Source of the DNA: Sandaracinus sp.
GTDB lineage: Bacteria; Myxococcota_A; Polyangia; Polyangiales; Houyiibacteriaceae
Reading direction: 5' to 3'
Assembly (NCBI GenBank): GCA_002699025.1
Contig: PABA01000162.1
Coordinates: 44,038 to 108,037, forward strand
Length of the DNA: 64,000 nucleotides
Shown here: in pieces, positions 8,807 through 19,304 of the stretch
Layout of the letters: each line of letters starts with the position of its first letter
Position numbering within the stretch: position 1 is the stretch's first letter
Made by a program: the position numbers and the translations under genes
The notes under the pieces: generated by a model
Databases searched by the model: none
Told to the model about the DNA's origin: nothing
Seen by the model: only the letters and a program-made list of their open reading frames with translations

Positions 8807-8911
8807 GCAGCCGCGAGCCCCCTTCGCGGCCCGACGGAGCGCGCTCGATGGCATCCTCGCGGAGCGGCGCCACGCGCAGGCCGCCGCGCTCCTTCGCTCT
8901 CCCCCGAGCGC

Positions 8912-8917
8912 TATGCT
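8912..8917 (+). promoter_or_regulatory. -10-like box TATGCT before the DUF4286 gene
   Basis: TATGCT, 7 nt before ATG 8925, within GCTATGCTCGGGGCCATG. It mirrors the box in front of the divergent kinase gene. Confidence 0.5.
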
Positions 8918-8924
8918 CGGGGCC

Positions 8925-9242
8925 ATGTTCGCCTACACCGTCCGCTGCGCCTTCCGCGACGAGCCCACCCTCGAGCGCTGGTCGGCCTGGCTCCTCGAGA
9001 CCCACCTCGCCGACGTCTGCGACGCCGGCGCCCTCCGCGCGGAGCTCGTGCGCCTGGACGGCGAGCTCGCCTGCGAGGCCCGCTACCTCTTCGCCTCGCG
9101 GGAGGCCTTCGCGGCCTACGAGCGCGACCACGCGCCCCGGCTCCGGCAGGAGGGGCTCGCGCTCTTCCCGCCCGAGGCGCTCGGCCTCCGCTACACGCGG
9201 TCGGCCGGCGAGATCCGGGGTGAGGCGGCGCCCCGGGGCTGA
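8925..9242 (+). CDS. DUF4286 family small protein
   Basis: A 105-aa cytoplasmic protein. The pattern YTVRCAFRD, then W..WL.E.HL.DVC.AGAL.A..VRLDGE, then the Tyr-rich EARYLFASREAFAAYE and the final ALFPPEALGLRYTRS, matches the DUF4286 family of small ferredoxin-fold-like proteins of unknown function. I chose ATG 8925 rather than ATG 8913, because the latter lies within a TATGCT -10-like box and the family pattern begins right after 8925. The gene is divergent to the kinase and ends 13 nt before the convergent lipoprotein stop. Confidence 0.75.
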   Translation: MFAYTVRCAFRDEPTLERWSAWLLETHLADVCDAGALRAELVRLDGELACEARYLFASREAFAAYERDHAPRLRQEGLALFPPEALGLRYTRSAGEIRGEAAPRG

Positions 9243-9255
9243 GCCCGCTCCCCCC

Positions 9256-9759
9256 TCACTCGCAGCCGACGTCCCGGGTCGAGCCTTCCGCCACGCCGAA
9301 GGACATGATCGGCGGGTCCAGCGGATCGTCCGGCTGCTGCTGCGCCGTCCACTCGGCCACCACCGTCACCTCCACCTCCCCGCCGCCGCAGAGCACGCCC
9401 CGCGCCGCCGGGTAGGCCCCGGGGAGCGTCGCCCCCCGCAGCGTCACCGTCGTCGACTCGCCGGGCTCGAGGCGCCCGTCGAAGCCCTCCGGTCGCTCCA
9501 GGTTCACCTCCGCCACCGGGGCGTCCCCGACGAAGAGGCCGACCTGCGGGATCACGAAGTCGTCCCCGGCGATCGCGTACTTCCCGACGCGCACGTCCAT
9601 CTCGAGCTCGACCTCGATGACGTCGTCCGCGCCCAGGGTCACGCTCGCCGCGCGCACCTGCGCGTCGAGGCTCAGCTCCGTGTCGACGCAGCCCCCTGAC
9701 GGCGCCGCCGCGAGGACGAGCCCGAGCGCGGCGCGCGAGACGAACGCGACTCCCCGCAC
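9256..9759 (-). CDS. putative lipoprotein, function unknown
   Basis: A 167-aa protein starting at GTG 9759, two nt past the stop of the upstream YkvA-like gene, so the pair forms an operon. The N-terminus VSRAALGLVLAAAPSGGC looks like a lipoprotein signal with Cys as the lipidated residue. The rest is beta-rich and acidic (VTLGADDVIEVELEMDV, EPGESTTVTLRG), resembling an Ig-like sandwich with two further Cys, likely disulphide-bonded in the periplasm. No family recognised. Confidence 0.6.
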   Translation of the reverse strand: MRGVAFVSRAALGLVLAAAPSGGCVDTELSLDAQVRAASVTLGADDVIEVELEMDVRVGKYAIAGDDFVIPQVGLFVGDAPVAEVNLERPEGFDGRLEPGESTTVTLRGATLPGAYPAARGVLCGGGEVEVTVVAEWTAQQQPDDPLDPPIMSFGVAEGSTRDVGCE

Positions 9760-9761
9760 GC

Positions 9762-10325
9762 CTACTTCCGGGCGCGGGCCGCGAGCGACTTGCGGATCCG
9801 CTCGGCGCCCTTGATCTCCCGGGCGACGTCGTCCTCGTCGATCTCGAGCTGCTCCACGAGGGACACGTGGACCGTGTCGTAGAGCCAGGTCGAGTGCTCC
9901 TCGTCGTGGACGCACTCCTTGGCGCCGTGGCCGCGGAAGTCCTGCTCGGGCAGCTTCTCCACGACCTCCTCGAGGATCTTCATGCCGTCCCCGAGGAACG
10001 CGCGCGCCACCTCCAGCTCCTCGTCGAGGTCGCCGAGCAGCCGCGGGGACTCCTCGGCATGCCTCGCCAGAGCCTCCGGCGACTTCTCGCGCGCCCGCTC
10101 GAGCGCCAGCCGCATGACGAGAACCGACCCCACGTGCTGGAGCGTCCCCCGCACACCGGGGATGGCGGCGTCGGAAGACACGACGTGCAGGATGGCGCCG
10201 GCGAGCGAGATGCGACTCTCGTCGTCGACCTCCGGGTCCTCCACGATGCGTAGGGCGTCCTTCAGATCCATGGGGAGGTCGTTCACCGCCTCCTCCATGA
10301 GCTCCACGAACCTCTCGCGAGACAT
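9762..10325 (-). CDS. YkvA-like (DUF1232-like) protein
   Basis: A 187-aa protein of unknown function. Residues about 15-85 (LPMDLKDALRIVEDPEVDD, then AGAILHVVSSDAAIPGVRG and VLVMRLALERA) resemble the DUF1232/YkvA region, where a short hydrophobic stretch carries a D..IPG..D-type motif. The C-terminal half is acidic and helical with a His/Cys patch (HGAKECVHDEEHS) that could bind metal. ATG 10325 is preferred because GGAAAGGATC immediately precedes it as a ribosome binding site; an in-frame start 18 codons upstream would add a tail unlike the family. It is followed closely by the lipoprotein gene at 9759. Confidence 0.6.
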   Translation of the reverse strand: MSRERFVELMEEAVNDLPMDLKDALRIVEDPEVDDESRISLAGAILHVVSSDAAIPGVRGTLQHVGSVLVMRLALERAREKSPEALARHAEESPRLLGDLDEELEVARAFLGDGMKILEEVVEKLPEQDFRGHGAKECVHDEEHSTWLYDTVHVSLVEQLEIDEDDVAREIKGAERIRKSLAARARK

Positions 10326-10525
10326 GATCCTTTCCGTGGTCAGCGAGGCGGGCGCGCAGCATTCCTGCCCTGGGACCATCCCGGGTTCCGTCGCCTGTCG
10401 ACGGTCACTGCACGCCGCGCCCTCGGAACCCGGAGGATACCGGCCCGACCCCGCTGGGCAAAGGGTTGCCTCGAATCCATGTGCACACGCCCTCCCCCCT
10501 CGCCATCGAGGAGGTGCTCCGAACG

Positions 10526-10566
10526 CGTCGCGCCCCCCGGCGCACGAGGCGGCGGGGGGCGCGACG
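10526..10566 (-). terminator. strong GC hairpin after the ompA-type gene
   Basis: A perfect 13-bp stem: CGTCGCGCCCCCC at 10526-10538 pairs with GGGGGGCGCGACG at 10554-10566, with a 15-nt loop, 17 nt past the stop codon. There is no T tract on the minus strand, so it may stabilise the 3' end or help pausing rather than act as a classic intrinsic terminator. Confidence 0.55.
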
Positions 10567-10583
10567 TCGTCTCGGGCGAGGGC

Positions 10584-12566
<1,983 letters not shown>

Positions 12567-12622
12567 GCGTAAGTCCTCCATCGTGGCGGCGCCCACACGC
12601 GGCGCCCCAGGATGGGGCGGGC

Positions 12623-12652
12623 TTATCACGTTCCCCCTCAGCGGGGCAACAA
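12623..12652 (-). promoter_or_regulatory. sigma70-like promoter for the ompA-type gene
   Basis: Minus-strand TTGTTG (12652-12647), an 18-nt spacer, then TGATAA (12628-12623), leaving a leader of about 50 nt that contains the GGAGG ribosome site. The spot is clearly less GC-rich than its surroundings. Confidence 0.45.
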
Positions 12653-12780
12653 CCCGTAAACAAAGGCGAAGCGCCGAACGGCCGCTACGCGCCACGCGGC
12701 GCGCGGACCGGCCTCCCCGGCGGACCCGAGCCGGTCCGGCGCTGCCCTACGCGGGGCCTGGGCGCGCCCCGTGGTGCACA

Positions 12781-12950
12781 CACCGCCCGTGCACGCTCAC
12801 CGTGCGAGTCACCGAGTGGCCGTGCGAGCCCACCGTGCCTGAGCCTGCGAGTGACGGTGCGAGTGGCCGTGCGAGTGACCGTGCGACCGACCCCGCGAGT
12901 GACCGCGCGACCGACCGTGCGAGTCACCGCGCGAGGCGACCGACCGCGCT
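12781..12950. repeat. degenerate tandem repeat (GTGCGAGTGACC-type units)
   Basis: The gap 12567-12949 holds the ompA promoter region at one end and, from about 12781, an irregular run of 10-12-nt units such as GTGCGAGTGACC, GTGCGAGTGGCC and GTGCGACCGACC. It runs into the stop of the FHA gene. No gene is seen; it looks like simple-sequence expansion. Confidence 0.6.
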
Positions 12951-14626
12951 CACTCGTTGAGCTGACGCCGGTACTGGCTCGCCTGACGGCTCGACGGGAA
13001 GCGCGAGATCAGCTGCCGCATCGTGCGCTGCGCGCTCGCCGAGTCCCCGATGGCCTTGTAGGCCTCGATCAGGATGCCCATGGCCCGCGGCGTGTTCGCG
13101 TTCCCGCGCAGGCGCTGGGCGATACAGCGCTGGTTCAGGCTGCAGTCGCGCATGACCTGAGCCGGGTCCACCGGGCCGCCCGAGCTCTCCATGGTCGAGT
13201 CCATGGTCGAGGTGTCGGCCGTCTGCGTGTCCATGGTCGAGCGCATGGTCGCGCGCATGGTGCGGTCCATGGTGGGCCGACCGCCGCGCCGCTGCGCCTG
13301 CCGGAGGATCGACTGCGCCGCGCGCTGGTCCGCGAGCGAGAGCTCGGGCGTCGTGAGCACCGCGTTCGCGTGCCGGATCGCCGCGCTCGGATCGGTCGTC
13401 ACGTTCTCCCGCGCCGCCTGCAGGTTCTCGTCGACGAAGGCCTGCCGCGCCCGCGCCACCTCCGGACGCTGCCGGAAGGCGCTGTCCTCGGGGAGCTCCT
13501 CGAAGGCGAAGTAGGCGCCCTCGGCGTCGCCCTCGTCGAGCGCTTCCACGCCGCGGGCGAAGGTCTCGGCCGCCCGCTGCGCCTCGCGCGCCCGGTCGCG
13601 GCAGCTCCGCGCGTCCGCGCTCGCCGGATCGAGCTCCAGGGCCCGATCCGCCGCCGCCAGCGCGTCGCCCCACTCCTCGCTCTCGAGGGCGGTCTCGCAC
13701 TGCCGGGTCGCCGTCTGGGCCGCTTCGGCCGGCGTCGGCCCGCCCATCTCCGTATCGGGGGGCGGCTCGTCGGGCGTCCCGGACTCCCCGGGATCGTCCA
13801 CGGTCACGACCCCCTGGCCCTGCTCCTCGCCGTCGCTCGTGAAGGCGATGGCGGCGCCGACGGCCACGGCGATCAGCACGATGACCACGGCCGCGACGAG
13901 GGGCGCGCGGCTGCCGCCGCCCCCGGAGCCGACGTCGTCGAAGCTGACGGCGTCCATCTGGACGGTCTGGCCCGCCTCGAAGACGTACTTCTCGCCGGCC
14001 GCGACGAAGCGGAAGCGCACCTGGCCGAGCTCGAGCACGTCTCCGCTCGAGAGCGGCGCGTCCGTGACGTCCTTGCCGTTGAGCCGGACGCCGTTCGCGC
14101 TCTCGAGATCCTGCACGCGGATCTGATCGCCCTCGACGCGGACCACCGCGTGCTCCCGGGAGATCGATCGGTGGTTGATCCAGATGTCGAGATCCTCGGC
14201 GCGGCCGATCCGCATGCCGTCCCGGGTGAGCGCGAACTCCGCGCCCGGCGCCGGGGGCGTGAGCATCACGAGCCGCGGCGGCGGGACCGGCTCGGAGGAC
14301 ACCGGCGGCGCCGGCATCTCCTCGGTCGCGCCCTCGGCCTGGAGCGCGAGGACGTAGTCGCCGATCGTGACCTGGTCGCCCGGCTGCAGGCGCGTCTGCG
14401 TCTCCGCCTCGATCCGCCGACCGTTGATCTTCACGCCGTTGTAGGAGTTGAGATCGACGATCTGGTAGGCGCCGCCGGCCTTCTCGAGCCGGGCGTGGCG
14501 ACGGGAGACGTTCCGCTCCGTCAGCCGGATCGTGTTCCCCTCCTTCCGACCGATGGTGATCTCGTCGCGCACGAGTGGGACGACCGTGGTCTTCCCTTCG
14601 TCGTCCGAGATGACGAGCTTGAACAT
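12950..14626 (-). CDS. double-FHA-domain membrane protein with TPR-like C-terminus
   Basis: A 558-aa phosphothreonine-reading protein. Two FHA domains: residues about 3-90 (ITIGRKEGNTIRL, VSRRHARLE, NSYNGVKING) and about 115-205 (RIGRAEDLDIWI, SISREHAVV, SANGVRLNG); the Gly-Arg, Ser-Arg-x-His and Asn-Gly features that contact phosphothreonine are intact in both. One transmembrane helix follows near residues 242-264 (APLVAAVVIVLIAVAVGAA). A helical TPR-like part then carries a Thr-Met-rich insert (RTMRATMRSTMDT) near residues 455-480 and two Cys. ATG 14626 precedes the FHA fold directly; an in-frame start at 14656 is also possible. It likely relays Ser/Thr kinase signals across the membrane; the partner kinase is unknown. 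Confidence 0.88.
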   Translation of the reverse strand: MFKLVISDDEGKTTVVPLVRDEITIGRKEGNTIRLTERNVSRRHARLEKAGGAYQIVDLNSYNGVKINGRRIEAETQTRLQPGDQVTIGDYVLALQAEGATEEMPAPPVSSEPVPPPRLVMLTPPAPGAEFALTRDGMRIGRAEDLDIWINHRSISREHAVVRVEGDQIRVQDLESANGVRLNGKDVTDAPLSSGDVLELGQVRFRFVAAGEKYVFEAGQTVQMDAVSFDDVGSGGGGSRAPLVAAVVIVLIAVAVGAAIAFTSDGEEQGQGVVTVDDPGESGTPDEPPPDTEMGGPTPAEAAQTATRQCETALESEEWGDALAAADRALELDPASADARSCRDRAREAQRAAETFARGVEALDEGDAEGAYFAFEELPEDSAFRQRPEVARARQAFVDENLQAARENVTTDPSAAIRHANAVLTTPELSLADQRAAQSILRQAQRRGGRPTMDRTMRATMRSTMDTQTADTSTMDSTMESSGGPVDPAQVMRDCSLNQRCIAQRLRGNANTPRAMGILIEAYKAIGDSASAQRTMRQLISRFPSSRQASQYRRQLNE

Positions 14627-14835
14627 CGCGTCGGGGTTTCCTGAGCCGGGCCTCATCGCCCGAGCGGGAGGGGGGTCGCGGGCCGCACCGGCTGGTACGG
14701 GGGAGTCCGCGGGATCACGGAATTACGCAACAAATGCGCAACTCCACCGGATGGTACCCGCCCCCCCGTGAGAGTCAATCGGCGTGTTGGTCCGCGCGCG
14801 TGGCGGCGCGCGCGCGACGATGCCAACCTGCCCCG

Positions 14836-16368
14836 GTGACTCGCGCCCGCCGCTCCCTCCATGCCCGGCGCGCCCTGCGATCGTGGGCCATCGCGCTGGC
14901 GGCGCTCGGGCTCGGCTGCGGCGGAGACGCGGCGCCCCCGCCTCCCGATCGGGACGGCGGCGGTGCGCGCGACGCTGGCGTACCGGTCGACGCGCGCCCC
15001 GAGGACGCGAGCCCGCGCCGCGAAGAGCCCTCGCTCCCGCCGGCCGACGTGGAGCTCGTGCTCCCCTACTTCGGGCCCGAGGAGACCCTCGAGCGGACGG
15101 TGCGCGCCCAGCCCGGGCTGATGGACGTGCATTTCTCCGTCGACACCACCGGCTCCTTCGGCGAGGAGATCGACGCACTCCAGTCCGACCTGACCGGACG
15201 CATCGTGCCCCGCGTGGAGGAGCGGGTGCGGGACGTGGCCTTCGGCGTGTCGCGCTTCGAGGACTTCCCCATCGAGCCCTACGGCGCGTCGACCGACGTG
15301 CCCTTCGCGCTGCTGACGCCGATCACCCCCGAGCGCGGGCCCGTGCGGGCCGGCGTGGCCCGCCTCGACGACCCCTTCGGGAACGGCGGGGACACGCCCG
15401 AGAGCGGCTACGAGGCGCTCTATCAGATCGCCTCCGGCGAGGGGCTCGACCCGTGGATCGAGCCCTACGAGGGGGACGGCGCCGGGGGCGTGGGCTTTCG
15501 CGAGGGCGCGCTGCACGTCGTGGTGCACGTGACCGACGCGCCCAGCCACGACACGCGGAGCTACGCGCCGGCGGTGGCGGGGGCGCACGGGCCGAGCGAC
15601 GCCCTGGCGGCCCTGCGGGCGATCGACGCGCGGGGGCTCGGCATCGCGAGCTCCGTGGACGCGCGGCGTCAGCTCGAGGACCTGGCGCTGGGGACCGGGG
15701 CGACGGCGCCGCCGAACCGGGACGGGCTGTGCGAGACCGGGCTGGACGAGGGCGTCTACCCGGCGCGGGACGGCGCGTGCCCGCTGGTCTTCGACGTGGG
15801 GAGCGACGGGCGCGGCCTCTCGGACGCGATCGTGGACGCGATCGTGGGGCTCCTCGACGTGGTCGAGTACGGGGAGGTCTACGGGCGGGCGGCGGACGAC
15901 CGGCTGGGCTTCGTGCAGGCCATCGAGGCGGCCGAGGCGACGCCGCCGGATGGGCTCTCGGAGCCGACGCGGGCGGACCTGCGCCCCCCGGACGGCGTGG
16001 ACGACACGTTCCAGGACGTGCGCGCCGGGACCGAGCTGCGCTTCCGCGTGCGGCTGCGCAACGAGACGATCCCGCCCGCGACCTACGACCAGGTGTTCCG
16101 CATCACGCTCGAGATCGTGGGCGACGGCCTGGTCCTCGACCGGCTCACCGTGCGCATCGTCGTCCCCTTCGGGCGCCTCGACGCGGGCACACCGGACGCG
16201 GGCACACCGGACGGAGGCCAGAGTGACGCGGGCGTTCCCGGGAGCGACGCCGGCACGTCGGACGGCAGCGACGCCGGCACGCCAGACGGCAGCGACGCAG
16301 GCGCGCCGGACGCAGGCGCCGCGACCGACGACGGCGGCGCAGCCGACACGGGCACGGACGCAGGCTGA
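14836..16368 (+). CDS. VWA-like lipoprotein with Asp-Ala-Gly-rich C-terminus
   Basis: A 510-aa lipoprotein starting at GTG 14836; IALAALGLGC is the lipobox. An Asp/Arg-rich linker follows. Residues about 80-400 resemble integrin-type VWA proteins: HFSVDTTGSFGEEI fits a DxTxS-like metal site, followed by a segment like VAFGVSRFEDFP and VHVTDAPSHD. Proteins of this kind are common in myxobacteria and are thought to act at the cell surface. The last 60 residues are a repeated DAGTPDGSDAG low-complexity tail with no anchor. The 3' end faces the minus-strand radical SAM gene across a repeat-filled gap. Ligand unknown. Confidence 0.75.
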   Translation: MTRARRSLHARRALRSWAIALAALGLGCGGDAAPPPPDRDGGGARDAGVPVDARPEDASPRREEPSLPPADVELVLPYFGPEETLERTVRAQPGLMDVHFSVDTTGSFGEEIDALQSDLTGRIVPRVEERVRDVAFGVSRFEDFPIEPYGASTDVPFALLTPITPERGPVRAGVARLDDPFGNGGDTPESGYEALYQIASGEGLDPWIEPYEGDGAGGVGFREGALHVVVHVTDAPSHDTRSYAPAVAGAHGPSDALAALRAIDARGLGIASSVDARRQLEDLALGTGATAPPNRDGLCETGLDEGVYPARDGACPLVFDVGSDGRGLSDAIVDAIVGLLDVVEYGEVYGRAADDRLGFVQAIEAAEATPPDGLSEPTRADLRPPDGVDDTFQDVRAGTELRFRVRLRNETIPPATYDQVFRITLEIVGDGLVLDRLTVRIVVPFGRLDAGTPDAGTPDGGQSDAGVPGSDAGTSDGSDAGTPDGSDAGAPDAGAATDDGGAADTGTDAG

Positions 16369-16374
16369 GCCTCC

Positions 16375-16565
16375 CTCCCGCGCGCGCTGGGGCTCGCGCT
16401 CCCGATCAGGCCGGGGCTCCCGCTCCCGATCAGGCCGGGGCTCCCGCTCGCACCTGCGCAGGGGCTCCCGCTCCCGCTTGGGCTCGCGCTCGGGCTCGGT
16501 CTCCCGCTCCCGCTTGGGCTCGCGCTCGGGCTCAATCTCCCGCTCGGTCTCCCGCTCCCGCTCAG
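16375..16565. repeat. GGCTC(C/G)CGCTC-type tandem repeat
   Basis: The gap 16369-16714 begins with an irregular tandem array of GGGGCTCCCGCTCCCGATCA-like and GGCTCGCGCTCGGGCTCGGT-like units. It ends with a palindromic repeat copy (16627-16687). No gene is seen. A similar but different array lies at 19305-19460. Confidence 0.65.
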
Positions 16566-16626
16566 ACCCGAGCCCCGGCAGAAGAGGAAACCGAGCCGAG
16601 CGCCCCAACCGCTCGCCCTCCATGGC

Positions 16627-16687
16627 CCCAGTTCCCCGAACCCCGCCGGCCAAGGGCCGGCTCGTCGCCCAAGGCGACGAAACCCCG
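16627..16687. repeat. palindromic repeat element, copy A
   Basis: CCCAGTTCCCCG, then CCGGCCAAGGGCCGG, then CGTCGCCCAAGGCGACG, ending GAAACCCC. The two hairpin modules sit just downstream of the minus-strand radical SAM gene. Near-identical copies lie at 19524-19582 and 19609-19650. It may act as a bidirectional transcript end. Confidence 0.7.
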
Positions 16688-16714
16688 CCCCCCGCGGCCG
16701 AAGGGCCGCCGCTC

Positions 16715-17896
16715 CTACTCCGCCGCGTCCACCAACGGCAGCCCCCGCTTCCCATCCGCACGCCCGCCGCCTCCGCCGCCCCCCGACGCCTCCCGCCGCA
16801 CCCGCCGCCCCTTCCCGGCGACCGCGTGCCGCCACAGGTCTCCGCCGTAGAGCGCGTTCGGGAACACCTCGCACTCCGCCCAGCACCCCGGGCACGCGCG
16901 CACCCACTCCCGCTGCTTCCGCGCCGCCGCCGACCGCCAGAGCTCCGCGAAGGAGCGCTCGCGCAGGTTGCCCACGACCTCGGTGTTGAACTGGCAGGTC
17001 GGCACGTCCCCGTTCGGGAAGAGCCGGAGGTGCGCGCCGAGCGCCACGCAGCGCGGGCTGAGGTGATCCTCCCGCTCGCCCAGCAGCCGGCTCCGGATGC
17101 CATCGAGGTAGTAGCGCTTCGCCAACCGCTCGGGCAGCGGCAGCTTCGCCACGTCCGCCTCGACCTCGGCGAGGAGCGCGCGCAGGTCCTCCCGCCCGAA
17201 GTCCCCGAAGGTGGCGAACTCGCCGATCTCCGTCGGCGCCACGTCCACCTCGCGCTCGGTCGAGTAGGTCGCGCTCGCGTCGTAGGCCATCACCATCTGA
17301 TGGCGCACGCCGAGGGGCCGGAGCCGCTCGCGGAGCCGCCGGTAGTGCTCCACGCCCTCCGCGTCGACGATCGTCTGGTTCACCGCGAGCCGCAGCCCGA
17401 GCGCGTCCTGCCGCGGCGCCAGCGCCTCGAGCGTCGCCATCACCCGCTCGAAGGCGCGCCGGATGCCGCGCACCTCGTCGTGCTTCGCGCCGACGCCGTC
17501 CACGCTGATCATCAGCTGCAGGGGCATGGCGCGCTCGCGCGTCTCGCAGAAGCGAACGATGCGATCGGTCAGGAAGCCGTTCGAGGTGATGTGCATCACG
17601 AGCGGCCGGAGCTCACGCCGCGCGAGCTCGACGATCGAGGGCAGGTCCTTGCGCACGAAGGGCTCGCCGCCCGTCAGGCGCACGGCGTCGAGCTGGGGGA
17701 GCTCCCGGTAGATGCGCGCGATCTCCTCGAGCGCGAGGTCGCCCTCCCCCTCCTTCTTCCAGGAGTCGCACATCACGCAGCGCGCGTTGCAGGTGAAGGT
17801 GACGATGTGCGTGAGGAGCCGCGGCAGGTCGTCCGCGCCGCGCTGCGTCCGCCAGACCGTGCGCGCGTAGCCGAGGAGCGTGCTCGCGAGGCTCAT
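16715..17896 (-). CDS. radical SAM/SPASM-type enzyme
   Basis: A 393-aa iron-sulphur enzyme that cleaves S-adenosylmethionine to make a radical. The [4Fe-4S] site is C36-N-A-R-C40-V-M-C43, followed by LTGGEPFVRKDL (the SAM-binding GGE motif) and ISVDGVGAKHDEVRG. The C-terminal Cys set (PRCVALG, CQFNTE, CPGCWAEC) fits a SPASM-type auxiliary cluster region. The start overlaps the upstream glycosyltransferase stop by 4 nt (ATGA), so the two are co-translated. SPASM enzymes act on peptides, aminoglycosides or lipids; the glycosyltransferase partner suggests a sugar or glycolipid substrate, but that is inference. Confidence 0.88.
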   Translation of the reverse strand: MSLASTLLGYARTVWRTQRGADDLPRLLTHIVTFTCNARCVMCDSWKKEGEGDLALEEIARIYRELPQLDAVRLTGGEPFVRKDLPSIVELARRELRPLVMHITSNGFLTDRIVRFCETRERAMPLQLMISVDGVGAKHDEVRGIRRAFERVMATLEALAPRQDALGLRLAVNQTIVDAEGVEHYRRLRERLRPLGVRHQMVMAYDASATYSTEREVDVAPTEIGEFATFGDFGREDLRALLAEVEADVAKLPLPERLAKRYYLDGIRSRLLGEREDHLSPRCVALGAHLRLFPNGDVPTCQFNTEVVGNLRERSFAELWRSAAARKQREWVRACPGCWAECEVFPNALYGGDLWRHAVAGKGRRVRREASGGGGGGGRADGKRGLPLVDAAE

Positions 17897-19023
17897 ACGG
17901 CCTCCCGGAGCGGCGCCGGGGCGGGCGCGGCGGGCGGCGCGAAGGGGAGCACGCGGGAGGGGGTCTGGAGGTGCGCCTCGATCCGCTCGAGGGCGCGGGG
18001 CAACCCGTCCAGGCGGCGCCGCTCGATGTGCTCGCGGTAGCGCGGCCCCCGGTCGAGGAAGCGCTCCACGTCCAGGCCCCCGAGCCGCTCCATGTCGTGC
18101 GCGGCCCCGGCCCCCGAGCGGCGCAGGAAGGTCGCGTTGATCTGCTGCTCGTAGTTGCCCATCTCGGGCATCGCCAGCACCGGCTTGCCGAGGTAGAGGC
18201 TCTCGCCGACGAGCTGGTTGCCCGCGGTGGTCACGAGCGCCTCGCAGGTCGCCAGGTCCTCGACGAAGCGATGCGGATCGATGGCGCGGAAGCGGAGGCG
18301 CCCCACCGAGGGGCGCTCACCGAGGCCGTAGACGCGCACCTCGCGGCGGCTCGCGGCGAGGGCCTCGAGCACGGAGCGGGGCGCGGAGCGGCGGACGTAC
18401 GCGACGAGGTGGTCCCGATCCTCCACGCTCGCCTCGCGCACCTCGCGGCGGAGCAGCACGCCGATGGGGACGCAGCGCCGCCAGCGCGGCTTGATGGGCG
18501 CCGAGAAGAAGGAGCTGACGACGGTCTCGGTCTGGCCCTGGTACCAGGCGTGGACGAAGGGAGCCATGAAGGCGGCGTAGCGGCGCAGGTGCGCGGGCAG
18601 ATCGGAGAGGTCGTGGGTCAGCAGGAAGTGCTGGTGGTCGACGCTGAGGAAGGGCACGCCGGCGGCGCGCGCGGCGCGGGCCGTCACCGGCTCGAAGTCC
18701 GTGAGCACGAGGTCGGGTTGCTCGCGCTCCATGTGGAGCTCGACCATCCGCACGAGCTGGCGGAGGCGCCAGAGGTAGTGGGCGTTGCCGAGGCCCGTGC
18801 GCACGTAGCTGAGGCGGCGGCCGGGGCCGTAGCGGAAGGCGACGTCCGGGAGCCGGTAGAGCTCGACGTCGCTGCCGACGTAGAGGGGCTCGAGCATCTC
18901 GAAGGCCTGCCCGTTCGCGTAGAGCACCAGGCGGTGGTGCGGGCGGAGCGCCTCGACGAGGGCGAGCGCGCGGGCGGCGTGGCCGCGGCCCTCGCCCTGG
19001 ACTCCGAAGAAGATGGTCGCCAT
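17893..19023 (-). CDS. glycosyltransferase (GT28/MurG-like, TIGR00661-type)
   Basis: A 376-aa two-Rossmann-domain glycosyltransferase of the GT-B fold. The N-terminus FFGVQGEGRGHAARALALVEAL matches the GxGHxxR acceptor-side motif of MurG-like enzymes and TIGR00661 proteins. The donor-binding signature is TTAGNQLVGESLYLGKPVLA followed by PEMGNYEQQINA, typical of the UDP-sugar site with a Gln-rich end. A segment DLVLTDFEPVTARAARA closes the first domain. ATG 19023 has GGAGG 7 nt upstream. It is the first gene of a coupled pair with the radical SAM enzyme. The sugar donor and acceptor are unknown. Confidence 0.82.
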   Translation of the reverse strand: MATIFFGVQGEGRGHAARALALVEALRPHHRLVLYANGQAFEMLEPLYVGSDVELYRLPDVAFRYGPGRRLSYVRTGLGNAHYLWRLRQLVRMVELHMEREQPDLVLTDFEPVTARAARAAGVPFLSVDHQHFLLTHDLSDLPAHLRRYAAFMAPFVHAWYQGQTETVVSSFFSAPIKPRWRRCVPIGVLLRREVREASVEDRDHLVAYVRRSAPRSVLEALAASRREVRVYGLGERPSVGRLRFRAIDPHRFVEDLATCEALVTTAGNQLVGESLYLGKPVLAMPEMGNYEQQINATFLRRSGAGAAHDMERLGGLDVERFLDRGPRYREHIERRRLDGLPRALERIEAHLQTPSRVLPFAPPAAPAPAPLREAV

Positions 19024-19304
19024 GGGAACCTCCGTCGGCGCGGGCTGGGGCGCGCCGGATGGCCCCGCTCTGGCGGTCGCCCGTCGCCCGCCTGCGTCGA
19101 GCGCGTGACGAGCGCGTGTGACGCGGGAAGGTCACGGCGCGTCCACGACGGCGTCGCCGGCGCGGCGCGCCGCGCTCACGGAGGCGAAGCGGGGCCGTCA
19201 CCTGCGGGGCGGGGGCGGCGATCCGTCGCGGGGGCGGAGGGAAAGGGGGGCGTATCAGAGGTGCCGCGGGAAGGGGGGCGCGAGCTGGAGCGACGGGCCT
19301 GCGC

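Noticed and set aside
6283..9699. Very long open frame on the plus strand (over 1100 codons) across the membrane protein and kinase genes
   Set aside because: Antisense shadow of high GC: no domain, Arg/Pro/Ala-rich composition, while the minus strand encodes a complete kinase.
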